A stretch of DNA of 64,000 nt. Source: Rhodovarius crocodyli. Lineage in GTDB: Bacteria; Pseudomonadota; Alphaproteobacteria; Acetobacterales; Acetobacteraceae. Shown piece after piece: positions 63,326 through 64,000 of the stretch. The stretch's first letter is position 1. The number at the start of each line of letters is the position of its first letter. Both the position numbers and the translations under genes were made by a program. The stretch lies in assembly GCF_004005855.1 (NCBI RefSeq), contig NZ_SACL01000002.1, forward strand, positions 496,001-560,000, given 5' to 3'. The notes beneath the pieces were generated by a model, which saw only the letters and a program-made list of their open reading frames with translations, searched no databases and had not been told where the DNA came from.

Positions 63326-64000
63326 CTAGCCCACCCGCATCACGATCTTGCCCAGGTGCCGGTTGGCCTTCATGTGCGCCAGCGCCTCCGTCACCTCATC
63401 CAGCGCGAGGATCCGGTCGATCGGCAGGCGCAGTTCGCCCGCCTGCACCGCCGGCCACAGGTCGGCGCGCATCTTGCGGACGATCTCGCGCACTTCCTCC
63501 TTCGTGCGGGTGCGGAAGGTGACGCCGACATAGGTGATGCGCCGCTGCGCGTGCAGGTCGAAGTCGAATTCCGCCTTGAAGCCGCCCAGCCGGCCGACAT
63601 TCACGATGCGGCCCAGGATGGCGGTCGCGGCGAGTGTCCGGGACATCAGCTTGCCGCTGATCTGGTCCACCACCGTGTCCACGCCCACGCCGTCCGTCAT
63701 GGCCAGCACCTGGTCCACCCAGGCGGGATCATTGGTATCGACGGCCAGATCGGCGCCGAATTCAGCCAGCCGCGCCCGGCGCTCGGGGTTGGTGGAACTG
63801 CCGACGACCAGCCGCGCACCCATGCGCTTGCCGATCATCATGCCCATCAGCCCCACGCCGGAGGACGCGCCCTGGATCATCAGCGTGGTCCCGGGCCGCA
63901 CCTGGCCATGGGTGACGACGGCGTCGTGCATGGTCTGCAGGGCCACGGGCAGGCTGGCCGCGACCTCCCAGGAAAGCCCCTCGGGCACCGGGTTCAGGCG
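63326..64000 (-). CDS. MDR-family zinc-independent oxidoreductase, partial
   Basis: The last 225 residues of a quinone-oxidoreductase/alcohol-dehydrogenase-like protein, with GASSGVGLMGMMIGKRMGAR as NADPH-binding loop and a C-terminal RILALDEVTEALAHMKANRH. The N-terminal catalytic domain is beyond the window edge. Reading leftward; convergent with the diguanylate cyclase. Confidence 0.9.
   Translation of the reverse strand, partial: RLNPVPEGLSWEVAASLPVALQTMHDAVVTHGQVRPGTTLMIQGASSGVGLMGMMIGKRMGARLVVGSSTNPERRARLAEFGADLAVDTNDPAWVDQVLAMTDGVGVDTVVDQISGKLMSRTLAATAILGRIVNVGRLGGFKAEFDFDLHAQRRITYVGVTFRTRTKEEVREIVRKMRADLWPAVQAGELRLPIDRILALDEVTEALAHMKANRHLGKIVMRVG

Overview
The window is one contiguous stretch of a GC-rich (roughly 70 percent by eye) alphaproteobacterial chromosome, most like Acetobacteraceae (Roseomonas-type). 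The evidence is the rpsB-tsf-pyrH-frr-uppS-cdsA-dxr-rseP-bamA-skp-lpxD-fabZ-lpxA-lpxI order, an unlinked lpxB, and three orphan tripartite-tricarboxylate (Bug/TctC) receptors. I see no phage, insertion sequence, CRISPR array or compositional island. This is core chromosome with catabolic and transport genes between housekeeping blocks.

Layout. 1-1.7 kb: end of a methionine-type ABC transporter (metI partial, metN) read leftward. 2-8 kb: a minus-strand catabolic-looking group (FAD monooxygenase, DUF2848, cupin, Bug receptor, GntR regulator) opposite a plus-strand pair (type II dehydroquinase-like protein, D-2-hydroxyacid dehydrogenase-like protein); a 29-bp palindrome lies between them. 8-13.3 kb: an iron-uptake cassette (TonB receptor, DUF3649, PepSY, DUF3325, DUF4198) behind a Fur-box-like site. 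13.4-15.5 kb: lrgAB with a divergent LysR gene. 15.5-19.2 kb: glycosyltransferase and TetR opposite an esterase-713-like protein and a DUF1028 protein. 19.4-25.9 kb: lpxB, nitrilase, GNAT, hisI, Zur, yraN, threonine aldolase, DUF4337 and upp. 26-28.2 kb: hybrid histidine kinase. 28.5-42.5 kb: translation, isoprenoid, phospholipid, outer-membrane assembly and lipid A supercluster. 42.6-45.9 kb: nrdB and nrdA with NrdR- and DnaA-like sites. 46-49.5 kb: GntR/UTRA regulator with a TSUP permease, a small protein and ChrA. 49.6-52.1 kb: tRNA-Tyr, tRNA-Gly, tuf, tRNA-Trp, secE, nusG. 52-64 kb: Bug receptor with a serine hydrolase, an isopropylmalate-dehydrogenase-family enzyme, a chemoreceptor, another Bug receptor, glyoxalase, acyl-CoA dehydrogenase, CoA transferase, a glycosyltransferase-like protein, a diguanylate cyclase and a partial MDR oxidoreductase.

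Two repeat families stand out. One is AT-rich, about 115-122 bp, with three hairpins (13321-13438, 25148-25260 inverted, 43878-43999); its central stem differs in sequence between copies but stays paired. The other is GC-rich, about 130-250 bp, with inverted-repeat ends (3827-4053, 19240-19488, 22965-23091); one end of a copy forms the C-terminus of LpxB.

Other points of interest are three enzyme-family proteins with apparent loss of a catalytic residue (dehydroquinase-like Arg to Thr, hydroxyacid dehydrogenase-like Glu to Ser, esterase-713-like Ser to Ala), and several palindromic operators paired with adjacent regulators. No clearly new multi-gene defence or biosynthetic system was found. 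The best candidates for new biology are the 2.7-7.9 kb catabolic locus and the two repeat families.
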